Shown: positions 19,686-28,824 of the stretch, in pieces | Layout: each line of letters begins with the position of its first letter | Numbering within the stretch: the stretch's first letter is position 1 | Assembly: GCA_036961355.1 (NCBI GenBank) | Contig: JBALVL010000020.1 | Span: 18,805-82,804 of the forward strand | Reading direction: 5' to 3' | Length of the DNA stretch: 64,000 bases | DNA from: Motiliproteus sp036961355 | Lineage (GTDB): Bacteria; Pseudomonadota; Gammaproteobacteria; Pseudomonadales; Balneatricaceae | Notes under the pieces: model-generated | The model's database searches: none | What the model saw: the letters and a program-made list of their open reading frames with translations, nothing else | Told to the model about the DNA's origin: nothing | Position numbers and translations under genes: made by a program

Positions 19686-20771
19686 TTATTGGGCTGATTT
19701 AGAGTCTGTGGGCACTGCTACTTCGGGCTCTTTTTGAGCTGGCGCAGAGCGGTAGTCTTTGCGTCGTTTGCTGCGTTGATATTGAGTAACCGCCCGGTTG
19801 TGTTGGGCCAATGTTGCTGAAAACTGGTGGCTGCCATCGCCTTTGGCTACGAAATAAAGCGCATTGCCAGCTGCCGGATTGAGAGCAGCCTGTATCGCGG
19901 CCCTGCCAGGATTGGCGATAGGTGTCGGTGGCAGGCCATTGATGCGATAGGTGTTGTACGGGGTCTTTCGCTGTAGATCAGCTCGGGTGATATTACCCCG
20001 GTAGCTTTCCCCCATACCGTAAATAACGGTGGGATCGGTTTGTAAACGCATCGGCTTTTGCAAACGCCGAGTAAATACACCGGCAATCATCGCCCGTTCC
20101 GAGCTGGCCCCCGTTTCCTTCTCAACAATGGAGGCCATGATCAATGCCTGATACGGTGTCTCCAGCGGCAAACTCTGCGAACGTTTTGGCCACTCCTGTT
20201 CGACCACCTTTTGCATAGCTTGATAAGCGCGACGTAACAGCTTCAGATCGGTCATACCCTGCGGAAACAGATAGGTATCGGGATAGATCCATCCCTCGGC
20301 AGAGCCTTCAATACCGAGCTGCTTAGCAATATTGAGCGGATCAGTTTGTTCGAGTGTTTTAATAATCTGCGGGTGTGCGTGCAATACCGCCATGTACTGA
20401 CGGACAGTTTGCCCCTCTACGAGGGTAACTTGATAGTTACGCACTTTGCCCTTCACCATCAACTCCATTAGTTGCTGATGGGTGGTGCCGGGCTCAAGCC
20501 AATATTCGCCAGCCTGAATACGATGTGCCAATTTGTGCTGGCGGGCATACAAACGCAGTAGCAGTGGCTGATCGACAATACCACGCTCGCTCAGCTGCTC
20601 AACCACCGCGCGAAAACTGCTCCCGGCCGGAACCTGCAACGGCTCAGCCTGCTGCAGTAGCAACGGTGTCGGGCCAATACCGCTGACTTTGGTCTGACCG
20701 ATATATGCTGCAATCGCCACCACAATGGCGATCAGCGCTGCGCCAATCAGTAGATGCTTTACTGCTCGCAT
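19686..20771 (-). CDS. mltG: Endolytic murein transglycosylase MltG
   Basis: MltG cuts nascent glycan strands at the inner membrane and so sets peptidoglycan strand length. The 361-residue protein has one N-terminal membrane helix (about 6-24, LLIGAALIAIVVAIAAYIG), a LysM-like region, and the YceG domain with the catalytic Glu in ASIVEKETGA and the signature NGLPPTPIANPG. The C-terminal tail after about 330 is charged and variable. It overlaps the end of pabC by 13 nt and sits 8 nt from tmk, the standard pabC-mltG-tmk order. Confidence 0.94.
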   Translation of the reverse strand: MRAVKHLLIGAALIAIVVAIAAYIGQTKVSGIGPTPLLLQQAEPLQVPAGSSFRAVVEQLSERGIVDQPLLLRLYARQHKLAHRIQAGEYWLEPGTTHQQLMELMVKGKVRNYQVTLVEGQTVRQYMAVLHAHPQIIKTLEQTDPLNIAKQLGIEGSAEGWIYPDTYLFPQGMTDLKLLRRAYQAMQKVVEQEWPKRSQSLPLETPYQALIMASIVEKETGASSERAMIAGVFTRRLQKPMRLQTDPTVIYGMGESYRGNITRADLQRKTPYNTYRINGLPPTPIANPGRAAIQAALNPAAGNALYFVAKGDGSHQFSATLAQHNRAVTQYQRSKRRKDYRSAPAQKEPEVAVPTDSKSAQ

Positions 20772-21589
20772 CGTCTCGTCTCTTCAAGCCAGTGACTGGC
20801 TGTTGCTGTTATCGCTGACAATGGGATCACCCGGCCGTCAAAACCGCTTACCGGTAATACACCAAAACCGCTATTGGTCATGAATGCGCCGTCAGCCTGC
20901 AGCAGGTCATCAACGGTTAGGCGCTGCTCAGCGAACGTGACGCCGTGCTTAGCGGCGGCATCGATAATTACAGAGCGAACGACTCCGGCAACGCCACAAC
21001 AATCGAGAAGCGGCGTAACCAGGCTGTCATCGCGAATCAGAAACAAGTTACTCATGGTGCCTTCGACCAGATAACCCTGCTGATCACAGACCAGCCCTTC
21101 AACGTATTGATCCTGCCATTCATTGCGGGCAAGCACCTGTTCAATACGATTAAGATGTTTAATACCGGCTAACTGCGGGTTACTGCCCAAGCGGGTTGAG
21201 CAGGCAAATAGTTCGGCGCCCTGCTTATACAACGTGGCCGGATAGCGTGGAGCATCGACCCGCATCACTACTCGGGTTGGCTGCAACTCAGGGCTGCATC
21301 GATATCCCCGCCCACCGCTGCCACGGCTAATAACCACTTTGATGAACGCCTCGTTTACACCGTCACACAATAGAGAGACTTCAGATAACAAAGAGTCGAT
21401 AAGATGTTGTTTATAATTGATATTAATCCGGAAAAGCCCGTCTTTCATACGGTTGAGATGACGTTGCAGCAGCAACGCCTTGCCGCCACTGACCCGAATC
21501 GTTTCAAACACACCATCGCCGTAGCTAAAGCCGCGGTCGGTAGTAGATACTTGAGCTTCGGGCTGGCCGTTAACCAGAGTCATTATCAT
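20759..21589 (-). CDS. pabC: Aminodeoxychorismate lyase
   Basis: PabC is a fold-type IV PLP enzyme that turns 4-amino-4-deoxychorismate into p-aminobenzoate for folate. The 276-residue sequence has the RGFSYGDGVFETIR N-terminal signature, the PLP lysine in AGIKHLNRIEQVLAR, and EGTMSNLF near the C-terminal third. A start at the Met two codons later (21583) is possible; neither has a strong ribosome-binding site. It follows fabF across a short hairpin-containing spacer and overlaps mltG. Confidence 0.92.
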   Translation of the reverse strand: MIMTLVNGQPEAQVSTTDRGFSYGDGVFETIRVSGGKALLLQRHLNRMKDGLFRININYKQHLIDSLLSEVSLLCDGVNEAFIKVVISRGSGGRGYRCSPELQPTRVVMRVDAPRYPATLYKQGAELFACSTRLGSNPQLAGIKHLNRIEQVLARNEWQDQYVEGLVCDQQGYLVEGTMSNLFLIRDDSLVTPLLDCCGVAGVVRSVIIDAAAKHGVTFAEQRLTVDDLLQADGAFMTNSGFGVLPVSGFDGRVIPLSAITATASHWLEETRRCEQ

Positions 21590-21600
21590 AGAGATTGATC

Positions 21601-21626
21601 ACGGGGCGTGCGAGAAACGCACCCCG
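21601..21626 (-). terminator. GC-rich hairpin between fabF and pabC
   Basis: The arms acgggg (21601-21606) and ccccgt (21621-21626) pair, with an inner tgcg/cgca stem separated by a two-base bulge. It fills the 44-nt fabF-pabC spacer. No T-run follows on the minus strand, so it may only attenuate read-through or stabilise the upstream mRNA. Confidence 0.45.
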
Positions 21627-21633
21627 TTAACAC

Positions 21634-22875
21634 CTAAGAGAGACGCTTAAACACCAACGTACCGTTGGTTCCGCCGAAACCAAAGGAGTTGGACATAGCA
21701 ACGTCGATATGAGTTTCCTGGGCTGTGTTGGCGACATAATTAAGGTCGCAACCATCAGAGGGATTGTCCAGATTGATAGTTGGCGGAGCAACCTGATCAC
21801 GAATTGCCAGCACACTGAAGATCGCCTCGACCGAACCGGCAGCCCCCAGCAGGTGGCCAATCATCGATTTGGTCGAACTCATCCGAACATCGGCAGCCGC
21901 ATTACCCAGTACTGATTTAGCAGCATTGGATTCGGCGATATCGCCAGCCGGTGTCGAGGTTCCGTGTGCGTTGATGTAGTCAACTTGGTCAGGATTCAGA
22001 CCGCTATCACGGATTGCATTAGCCATAGATGCCGCCGCACCACTGCCATCTTCCGGTGGTGAAGTCATGTGATAGGCATCACCGCTCATTCCAAAACCGA
22101 CAAGCTCTGCATAGATACTGGCGCCGCGAGCCTTGGCGTGTTCGTACTCTTCGAGCACCATAATGCCGGCGCCATCGCTAAGCACGAAGCCATCACGATC
22201 ACGGTCCCAGGGCCGACTCGCTGCCTGTGGATCATCATTGCGTTTAGACAGAGCACGGGCCGCAGCGAACCCTCCGAGTCCCAGTGGCGTGGTCGCCATC
22301 TCAGAGCCACCTGCAACCATCGCATCCGCATCGCCATAAGCGATCATGCGGGCGGCTGAACCGATGTTATGAGTACCGGTGGTACAAGCGGTAACAATAG
22401 CGATGTTCGGCCCTTTAAAGCCGTATTTAATCGACAGGTTGCCGCCGATCATATTGATGATGCTGCCGGGTACAAAGAATGGTGAGATTTTACGAGGCCC
22501 GCTCTTTTCCAATAATGTGTGGTTTCGCTCAATCATTGGCAAACCGCCGATTCCAGAACCTATCGCCACACCGATACGACCAGCATTAGCCTCAGTCGTT
22601 TCTAACCCTGAGTCTTCAATCGCCTGGATCCCTGCTGCCATTCCGTACTGAATAAACAGATCCATTTTGCGAGCATCTTTAGGGTTCATGTAATCAGAAA
22701 CATCAAAGTTTTTGATCGAACCGCCAAAAGTGGTGCTGTAGGCAGACACGTCAAAGTGCTCAAGCGGTCCGATACCACTCTTGCCATTAACGACGTTGTC
22801 CCAAGTCTCTTTGACCGTATTACCGACGGGTGTCAGCATCCCTACGCCAGTAACAACAACTCTTCTACGAGACAT
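21634..22875 (-). CDS. fabF: Beta-ketoacyl-ACP synthase II
   Basis: FabF elongates acyl-ACP with malonyl-ACP and controls cis-vaccenate content. The start was placed at the ATG at 22875 (MSRRRVVVTGVG), which has GGAGG 6 nt upstream; a TTG nine codons earlier is unlikely. The 413-residue length is normal. The catalytic triad is visible: Cys in VTACTTGTHN, His in NAHGTSTPAGD and His in KSMIGHLLGAAGS. It is separated from acpP by a strong hairpin, and its order after fabD, fabG and acpP is standard. Confidence 0.96.
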   Translation of the reverse strand: MSRRRVVVTGVGMLTPVGNTVKETWDNVVNGKSGIGPLEHFDVSAYSTTFGGSIKNFDVSDYMNPKDARKMDLFIQYGMAAGIQAIEDSGLETTEANAGRIGVAIGSGIGGLPMIERNHTLLEKSGPRKISPFFVPGSIINMIGGNLSIKYGFKGPNIAIVTACTTGTHNIGSAARMIAYGDADAMVAGGSEMATTPLGLGGFAAARALSKRNDDPQAASRPWDRDRDGFVLSDGAGIMVLEEYEHAKARGASIYAELVGFGMSGDAYHMTSPPEDGSGAAASMANAIRDSGLNPDQVDYINAHGTSTPAGDIAESNAAKSVLGNAAADVRMSSTKSMIGHLLGAAGSVEAIFSVLAIRDQVAPPTINLDNPSDGCDLNYVANTAQETHIDVAMSNSFGFGGTNGTLVFKRLS

Positions 22876-22960
22876 CGCGACCTCCACTCTCTTGTTGTTC
22901 AAATAGTGTGTTCAAAAAACGTACGAACTTGTTATCAATACTTTTTTTAGACAAATAAAA

Positions 22961-22989
22961 AGCCGCTCTATGGAACCATAGTAGCGGCT
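22961..22989 (-). terminator. Intrinsic terminator/attenuator between acpP and fabF
   Basis: On the minus strand agccgct and ctatgg stems pair across a 2-nt loop with one bulged base (13 pairs in all), followed directly by TTTTT. It ends the acpP transcript and would lower fabF expression relative to the very abundant acyl carrier protein message. Confidence 0.7.
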
Positions 22990-23016
22990 TCTTTGAAAAG
23001 CTTGGTTAAGCCAATC

Positions 23017-23250
23017 TTACTGATTAGCTTCGACGTACGCGACGGCTAGCTTAACGGTGGTGATTTTCTCGGCTTCTTCGTCAGGAATTTCGGTTTCAAA
23101 CTCCTCTTCCAGAGCCATTACCAGCTCAACGGTGTCGAGAGAGTCAGCGCCCAGATCTTCTACAAATGAGGCTTCGCTGGTAACTTCTTCTTCTTTAACG
23201 CCCAACTGTTCTGCAACAATCTTTTTAACGCGCTCTTCAATAGTACTCAT
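23017..23250 (-). CDS. acpP: Acyl carrier protein
   Basis: AcpP carries growing acyl chains on a phosphopantetheine arm. The 77-residue acidic protein has the attachment site GADSLDTV with Ser37, and helix II/III residues VELVMALEEEFETEIPDEEAEKI that bind partner enzymes. It is isolated by 161 nt from fabG and by a terminator-like hairpin from fabF, consistent with a separately abundant transcript. Confidence 0.98.
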   Translation of the reverse strand: MSTIEERVKKIVAEQLGVKEEEVTSEASFVEDLGADSLDTVELVMALEEEFETEIPDEEAEKITTVKLAVAYVEANQ

Positions 23251-23411
23251 AATTTTTCCTACGTATTATGATCGATTTATATTCGGCAGCATTCCAAAAA
23301 ATACTGATATTTCAACACCGCCGAGTTAAATAGGTCAACTCTCCGCCTATCGGCTGGATGAAGTGGACATTATCAACATATTGGGCAAAAAAACAATTCC
23401 CTAAAAGGGAT

Positions 23412-24155
23412 TTATGCCATGTACATGCCACCATTGACGTGAATAGTGTCTCCGGTGACGTAGCCACCCGGCTGACTGGCTAAAAATCCAACAACTGCAG
23501 CCACCTCTTCCGGGCGACCAAGACGATTGAGCGGGATCTGGGCCTTGAGCTTGTCTTTGTGCTCTTCGGGCAGTCCGCTGGTCATATCGGTATCGATAAA
23601 ACCAGGTGCAACTGAGTTTACGGTGATGTTGCGAGAACCGACCTCACGCGCCAGCGCGCGGCTAAAGCCTTCGATTCCGGCCTTGGCTGCGGCATAGTTG
23701 GTCTGCCCGGCATTACCCATAGATGCCACTACAGAGCTGACATTAATGATCCGGCCCCAACGAGCCTTGGTCATGCCGCGCAAACAGCCCTTGGCGACGC
23801 GGTAGATTGAGCTTAAATTGGTGTTAACCACCGAATCCCACTCATCCTCTTTCATCCGCATCAGAATATTATCTTTGGTGATCCCTGCATTGTTGACCAA
23901 AATTGTCACTGCACCGAACTCAGCTACAATGGCCGCGATCACTTCATCGACCGAAGTCTGTGAAGCAACATCCAATACCATTCCCTTACCCTGAGCTCCG
24001 CTATCGGCCAGGTTCTGACTAATGGTCGCAGCCCCTTTCTCACTGGTTGCTGTACCTACAACAACGGCGCCTTGGCGTCCCAGTTCTTCAGCAATCGCCT
24101 TACCGATTCCCCGTGTCGCCCCCGTGACGAGTGCAACTTTTCCTTCAATGCTCAT
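23412..24155 (-). CDS. fabG: 3-oxoacyl-ACP reductase
   Basis: FabG is the NADPH-dependent beta-ketoacyl-ACP reductase of type II fatty-acid synthesis. The 247-residue short-chain dehydrogenase has the TGATRGIGKAIA nucleotide motif at the N-terminus, NNAGITKDNIL, catalytic Ser in NVSSVVASMGNAGQ and the YxxxK pair in NYAAAKAG. Length is typical. It follows fabD by 36 nt. A weak stem (tccc/ggga) followed by seven Ts on the minus strand lies just after its stop (about 23387-23408) and may attenuate transcription toward acpP. Confidence 0.96.
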   Translation of the reverse strand: MSIEGKVALVTGATRGIGKAIAEELGRQGAVVVGTATSEKGAATISQNLADSGAQGKGMVLDVASQTSVDEVIAAIVAEFGAVTILVNNAGITKDNILMRMKEDEWDSVVNTNLSSIYRVAKGCLRGMTKARWGRIINVSSVVASMGNAGQTNYAAAKAGIEGFSRALAREVGSRNITVNSVAPGFIDTDMTSGLPEEHKDKLKAQIPLNRLGRPEEVAAVVGFLASQPGGYVTGDTIHVNGGMYMA

Positions 24156-24191
24156 CTATCCACTCCCTATATAGCTGTGGTTATGGCAGGC

Positions 24192-25124
24192 TCAACGTCC
24201 TAGCGCTTTGTCCAGACCTGCAACATCATTAATCGCAGCAACCGACAGGCTGCGCTGAATTCGTTTATTGAGGCCGGAGAGAACCTTACCCGGGCCGCAC
24301 TCAAGCAATGTTTCTGACCCTTGTGCTGCCATCGCCACAACCGTATCGGCCCATAATACAGGACTGTAAAGCTGGGCGACCAGGTTTTGCTTAATCTGTT
24401 CAACCGAGGTCGCGACGGCGGCATCAACATTTTGTACAACGGGAATTTTCGGCATCTGTAGCGCTATGGCATCAAGCTCAGCAGAAAGCTGCTCTGCCGC
24501 TGGCTTCATCAAGGCACAGTGCGACGGAACACTAACCGGAAGCTCAACTGCACGTTTAGCGCCCGCTTCTTTGCATAGATCAACAGCTCGCGCCACGGCT
24601 GCTTTCTGCCCCGCAATAACCACCTGCCCGGGTGAATTGTAGTTAACTGCAGAGACCACCTCACCTTGAGCCGCACTATCACACGCCTGTCGAGTTTTCT
24701 CATCATCCAAGCCAAGAATGGCTGCCATAGCCCCCTGACCCGCGGGCACTGCGCTTTGCATAAACTGACCGCGTTTTTCGACCAGTTTAACGCCCTGCTC
24801 GAGTGTCATTACGCCAGCACAAACCAACGCGGTATATTCCCCCAAACTGTGACCAGCCAGAAGCGTTGGTTGTTCGCCACCCTGCTCCTGCCAAACACGC
24901 CAGATCGCCACACCAGATGTTAATAGCGCAGGCTGCGTTTTATCGGTGCTATTGAGGTCAGCTTCAGGGCCATCCTGAGTGAGAGCCCACAGATCATAAC
25001 CAAGCACCTTCGATGCTTCCGCAAAAGTCTGCTCGACTAGCGGATATTGCTTTGCCAGCTCAGATAACATTTGTAGCTGCTGTGAACCTTGACCAGGAAA
25101 AACAAAAGCCAGAGATTGAGACAT
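24192..25124 (-). CDS. fabD: Malonyl-CoA-ACP transacylase
   Basis: FabD moves malonyl from CoA to ACP, supplying all elongation steps. The 310-residue protein begins with FVFPGQGSQ, has the nucleophile Ser93 in GHSLGEYTAL, and the later catalytic His in PVSVPSHCALM. Nothing is missing. It is separated from plsX by 186 nt without a recognisable terminator or promoter and is followed by fabG. Confidence 0.96.
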   Translation of the reverse strand: MSQSLAFVFPGQGSQQLQMLSELAKQYPLVEQTFAEASKVLGYDLWALTQDGPEADLNSTDKTQPALLTSGVAIWRVWQEQGGEQPTLLAGHSLGEYTALVCAGVMTLEQGVKLVEKRGQFMQSAVPAGQGAMAAILGLDDEKTRQACDSAAQGEVVSAVNYNSPGQVVIAGQKAAVARAVDLCKEAGAKRAVELPVSVPSHCALMKPAAEQLSAELDAIALQMPKIPVVQNVDAAVATSVEQIKQNLVAQLYSPVLWADTVVAMAAQGSETLLECGPGKVLSGLNKRIQRSLSVAAINDVAGLDKALGR

Positions 25125-25310
25125 AACACCCTCATGCTTAAAATAGAAAAGAACCCGTAGGCAGTCTTATGCACCACACGCGTCGAATAAATCGATGATA
25201 ACTTTACTCAAATTCGATGACGAAAGCACCCACACTTGTTGTTCCTAGGCCATCATAAGCCTTAGCAGTCGCGGCAGAGAACCAACCGATCTACGCAGCT
25301 AAAAGGACGC

Positions 25311-26315
25311 TTACAGCAACGCCCCAAGACGGCCATTGATCACACCACAAACATCCTGACGCACTTCTGTTCGTGCCTGAGCAATAGCATGGCCAAAACA
25401 CTCTTCGGTCGCCGAACCATGGCTTTTCACCACTATGCCTTGTAGCCCCAGCAAGCTGGCACCATTACGTCGCGAAGGATCAAGCTGCTGTTTCATCTGG
25501 TTCAATACCGGCTTGGCCAGCAAGCCAACAAAGCGGCGATACCAGTTGCGAGTGAACTGTTGCTCTAATTGGCGGCCGATCAGGCGCGCCAGCCCTTCAC
25601 TGCTTTTTAGCGCCACATTACCGACAAAGCCATCACAAACAACAACATCAGCCTTACCGCTATAGATGTCATTGCCCTCGATATAGCCGATATAATTAAG
25701 CTGCTGGTGCTCCTGCAATAAGCGAGATGCGAGCTTAACCTGCTCATTTCCTTTGATCTCTTCGGCACCAACATTAAGCAGCGCAATGCGCGGCTGCTTG
25801 AGCCCATCGACAGCTTCGGCTAACGCCGACCCCATCAAGGCAAACTGAAACAGCTGCTCGGCACTGCAATCAACATTGGCACCCAGATCAAGCATGTAGC
25901 AATGGCCGTTAACGGTCGGAATTCCCGTTGTGATTGCCGGGCGATCGATCCCCGGATGCATATGCAGCAGGTAATGCCCCAGCGCCATCAGCGCTCCGGT
26001 ATTGCCGGCACTAACACAGGCGCTCGCCTGACCGTCGGCAACCAACTGAATAGCACGCGCCATCGAAGAATCCCTGCGTTTACGCAAGGCAAAGGAGGGT
26101 TTGTCGCTCATCGCAACGACGGAAGCAGCCGGCTCGACACTGAGCCGATCGGAATCGGAGAAATCCAGTAGCGGATTGATTTGCGAAGGATCACCAACCA
26201 GAACAAGGCTGACGTCAGGGTGATGCCGGAGGAATTCTATCGAGGCGGGAACAGCAACGCGGGGACCGAAGTCCCCGCTCATCACATCAACTGCAAGAGT
26301 GCAGTGAGCGACCAA
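25311..26315 (-). CDS. plsX: Phosphate acyltransferase PlsX
   Basis: PlsX makes acyl-phosphate from acyl-ACP for the PlsY route to lysophosphatidate. The protein opens with VDVMSGDFGPR and has SFALRKRRDSSM, SAGNTGALMALG, DLGANVDC and VCDGFVGNVALKSSEG, all typical. The start codon used is TTG at 26315, just 3 nt after the rpmF stop, which implies translational coupling; at 334 residues the length is normal. No internal ATG gives a full N-terminal GDFGP motif with better spacing. Confidence 0.94.
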   Translation of the reverse strand: MVAHCTLAVDVMSGDFGPRVAVPASIEFLRHHPDVSLVLVGDPSQINPLLDFSDSDRLSVEPAASVVAMSDKPSFALRKRRDSSMARAIQLVADGQASACVSAGNTGALMALGHYLLHMHPGIDRPAITTGIPTVNGHCYMLDLGANVDCSAEQLFQFALMGSALAEAVDGLKQPRIALLNVGAEEIKGNEQVKLASRLLQEHQQLNYIGYIEGNDIYSGKADVVVCDGFVGNVALKSSEGLARLIGRQLEQQFTRNWYRRFVGLLAKPVLNQMKQQLDPSRRNGASLLGLQGIVVKSHGSATEECFGHAIAQARTEVRQDVCGVINGRLGALL

Positions 26316-26318
26316 TGG

Positions 26319-26498
26319 TTACTCAGCGTCTTTAGCGATAACCTGACGACCACGGTAGAAACCATCTTCGGTCACATGGTGACGACGATGAACTTCACCA
26401 GTGGTGCTGTCCTGTGAAAGCGGGGCAGCGGTCAATGCATCATGTGAACGACGCTGACCACGACGTGAACGGGTAACTTTACTCTTTTGAACAGCCAT
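26319..26498 (-). CDS. rpmF: 50S ribosomal protein L32
   Basis: A 59-residue basic protein read directly from the sequence: it starts MAVQKSKVTRSRRGQRRSHD and ends GFYRGRQVIAKDAE. This is the standard non-cysteine L32 of gammaproteobacteria, a component of the large ribosomal subunit near the peptidyl-transferase region. It lies between yceD and plsX, its invariant place in this order of bacteria. Confidence 0.96.
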   Translation of the reverse strand: MAVQKSKVTRSRRGQRRSHDALTAAPLSQDSTTGEVHRRHHVTEDGFYRGRQVIAKDAE

Positions 26499-26516
26499 GA
26501 CTGACCAACTCCTAAA

Positions 26517-27035
26517 CTAGTGTTTATTGGCCTTTAATTGGGCCAATACGTTAAACGGGTTTTCACTTTCGCTGTCATTAGACTCGCTGACTTCTTCGCC
26601 AAACGATGTCTTTACGACGCAATTCTGGTGCTGAGCTATCAACGGCAGTGTCAGAATCAACTCTTGTTCGATGAGTCGATAAATATCCTGCTTCGGCTCG
26701 TTGATGATATTAGGATCGTAGTAACGCGGAAGCTGCTTAGCAGCTTCATCATCAGTGACGATACCCAGACTCATCTCGGCTTCAAGCTCTAGCGTCACCG
26801 GCTCCAGACAACGCTGGCAAAGCATTTTTACCGTCGTATCAGCTTGACCCTTGATGAAACGGATACGTTCTTCATCCACTCCAAAGGTCAGACTGACGTT
26901 GACAATTCCGTCGCTATCCACAAGATAGCTGCTCAACTGCTCCAAACTAGCCAGAGTTATTTCGCCGTCAAGGATGCGTCCTTGGTCGGCTGCTCTGCGT
27001 GGGTCAATTGTAATCGGTAATGAGGCCTTCGACAT
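26517..27035 (-). CDS. yceD: YceD/DUF177 protein
   Basis: The 172-residue YceD family protein precedes rpmF in most bacteria and is linked to 23S rRNA accumulation or processing, by analogy with plant DCL/DUF177. The CxxC pair in MLCQRCLEPVTLEL, the acidic VTDDEAAKQLPRYYDPN region and the C-terminal ENPFNVLAQLK are characteristic. It heads the yceD-rpmF-plsX run, and its promoter must lie in the 106-nt spacer shared with the divergent maf gene. Confidence 0.92.
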   Translation of the reverse strand: MSKASLPITIDPRRAADQGRILDGEITLASLEQLSSYLVDSDGIVNVSLTFGVDEERIRFIKGQADTTVKMLCQRCLEPVTLELEAEMSLGIVTDDEAAKQLPRYYDPNIINEPKQDIYRLIEQELILTLPLIAQHQNCVVKTSFGEEVSESNDSESENPFNVLAQLKANKH

Positions 27036-27141
27036 AAGCGCGCCATAATAGGGATCTAGGGGGTTAGTGTAAAGAGATCATCGCTAAAAAAGATTACTAT
27101 ATGGTCTTTTTTTGCCACCATCTGAAACACAGGCATTATAC

Positions 27142-27735
27142 ATGAGCCAGCTAGTCCTCGCCTCCACCTCTGAATTCCGTAAAGCACTGCTTGAAAAGCT
27201 CAACATCGCGTTTAGCTGCCGCGCTCCCGATGTTGATGAAACCGCCGAAGCGAACGAGTCGGCCGAGCAACTTGTCACACGTTTAGCCAAGGCCAAAGCG
27301 CAAGCGGTAGCAACCGATATAGTGGTCGATAGTCATAAGAAGTCGTTGATCATCGGTTCTGATCAGGTAGCCGTGTTAAATGGCCGGATTATTGGCAAAC
27401 CCCACACACACGCTCGAGCAACAGATCAGTTACGCCAAGCCAGCGGTAAAATCGTCACCTTTTACACAGGACTTTGTTTACTCAACACCGAAACTCAACT
27501 AGCTGACACCGTCTGCGAACCCTTCAGGGTTCATTTTCGCACGCTAAGCGATTCGCAAATTGAGCGCTACCTGTTAGCCGAACAACCCTACCAGTGCGCG
27601 GGGAGCTTTAAATCTGAAGGATTAGGCATCAGTTTATTCCAACGACTGGAAGGTGATGACCCCAATACACTGATCGGACTGCCGCTAATTCGTCTAATTG
27701 AGCTATTAGACCGTCAGGGGATCGCTATCCCCTGA
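27142..27735 (+). CDS. Maf-family nucleotide pyrophosphatase (YceF-like)
   Basis: Maf proteins hydrolyse non-canonical nucleoside triphosphates; the YceF branch prefers 7-methyl-GTP. The ATG at 27142 gives MSQLVLASTSEFRKALL, the normal N-terminus, and is preferred over an upstream in-frame codon. Motifs seen are the substrate loop SEFRKALLEKL, the acidic APDVDETA, and GSDQVAVLNG with the catalytic Asp. The 197-residue length is typical. Divergent maf and yceD is also the E. coli arrangement. The last seven codons and stop form one arm of an 11-bp hairpin. Confidence 0.92.
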   Translation: MSQLVLASTSEFRKALLEKLNIAFSCRAPDVDETAEANESAEQLVTRLAKAKAQAVATDIVVDSHKKSLIIGSDQVAVLNGRIIGKPHTHARATDQLRQASGKIVTFYTGLCLLNTETQLADTVCEPFRVHFRTLSDSQIERYLLAEQPYQCAGSFKSEGLGISLFQRLEGDDPNTLIGLPLIRLIELLDRQGIAIP

Positions 27736-27737
27736 CG
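27712..27737. terminator. Perfect 11-bp hairpin spanning the maf stop codon
   Basis: The arms cgtcaggggat (27712-27722) and atccccctgacg-like atcccctgacg (27727-27737) are exact reverse complements with a 4-nt loop. The stop codon 27733-27735 lies inside the stem. No T-run follows on either strand. It sits where maf and sppA converge, so it may act as a bidirectional transcript-end structure. Confidence 0.55.
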
Positions 27738-27762
27738 TGCAATCAAATCCGATTGTTCAATA

Positions 27763-28797
27763 TTACTGCAGCGTGGGGGCCGACAACCCCAACTCGGTTG
27801 ATAAGGTTTTAGCAAAGGTTACACCCATTCGCTCGGCAAGTTTTTCCAGCGGCGAAAGCGACGGCGTGAAGTTGGCAATATTCTCCTCTCCAATTACCTC
27901 TCTGGCGACGTAACTCGCACTCCCCAAGCCGTCGATCAGACCGAGCTCCAGCGCTTGTTCACCGGTCCAAATCAGCCCCGTGAAAAGCTCTTCAGAGTCT
28001 TTAAGGCGATCACCACGTCCCTTTAGTACCTGGTCAATAAACTGCCGGTGTGTCGTATCAAGCACACTCTTCCAAAAGTCAGACTCGCTTTTTTTCAGCG
28101 GAGTGAACGGATCGAGGAATGCTTTGTGCTCACCCGCTGTCATCAACCGTCGTTCAATACCCAGCTTTTTAAGCACGTCGACAAAGCCGAAACTGGATGA
28201 GATCACACCAATAGAACCTACCAGACTGGCCTTGTCGGCATAGATCTCATCGGCAGCAGCGGCAATATAATAGCCACCCGAAGCACCGATATCACCGATC
28301 ACGCTATACACTTTGGTTTGCGGATACAGCCCCCGCAAACGCTTGATCTCATCGTAGATATAGCCGGACTGCACCGGACTACCGCCAGGGCTGTTGATTC
28401 GCAGGATCACACCCTGAGTGTTGCTATCTTCAAACGCAGCACGCAGCCCGTGCACAATGCTGTCAGCACTAGCTTCGCTATCAGAGGCGATCACCCCGGT
28501 AATATCGATCAGCGCGGTATGCGGCTCATCAGAAAGGTCCGGCTCACTCCAACTACCGGCCATCACCAGATACATCGCAGCAAACAGGTAAAGAAAGGTG
28601 AGCGATTTAAACAAAATCCCCCACCGACGGGTCCGGCGTTGCTCTGTCGAGACACTGGTTACCATTTTTTCGATCAGACGCCACTCTTTAGAATCAACAT
28701 CTTTTGATTCACCGCTGGTCGATGCACTACTCGAAGACGCGCCCGACGTTTTGGCTTGATCATTTTGCGGGGATTCACCCCAGAGGTTATCACTCAC
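27763..28797 (-). CDS. sppA: Signal peptide peptidase SppA (S49 family, short form)
   Basis: SppA digests cleaved signal peptides at the inner membrane. The 344-residue protein has a charged cytoplasmic N-terminus, one membrane helix (about 63-84, SLTFLYLFAAMYLVMAGSW) and a periplasmic Clp-like protease domain. The nucleophile Ser lies in DIGASGGYYIAAAAD, with INSPGGSPV and KASLVGSIGVI nearby. The single-domain length matches the short SppA class rather than the 67K E. coli form. It follows the HAD phosphatase gene by 27 nt, a conserved pair. Confidence 0.93.
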   Translation of the reverse strand: MSDNLWGESPQNDQAKTSGASSSSASTSGESKDVDSKEWRLIEKMVTSVSTEQRRTRRWGILFKSLTFLYLFAAMYLVMAGSWSEPDLSDEPHTALIDITGVIASDSEASADSIVHGLRAAFEDSNTQGVILRINSPGGSPVQSGYIYDEIKRLRGLYPQTKVYSVIGDIGASGGYYIAAAADEIYADKASLVGSIGVISSSFGFVDVLKKLGIERRLMTAGEHKAFLDPFTPLKKSESDFWKSVLDTTHRQFIDQVLKGRGDRLKDSEELFTGLIWTGEQALELGLIDGLGSASYVAREVIGEENIANFTPSLSPLEKLAERMGVTFAKTLSTELGLSAPTLQ

Positions 28798-28824
28798 ACC
28801 ATCATCCTATCTGAATAACAAAGA

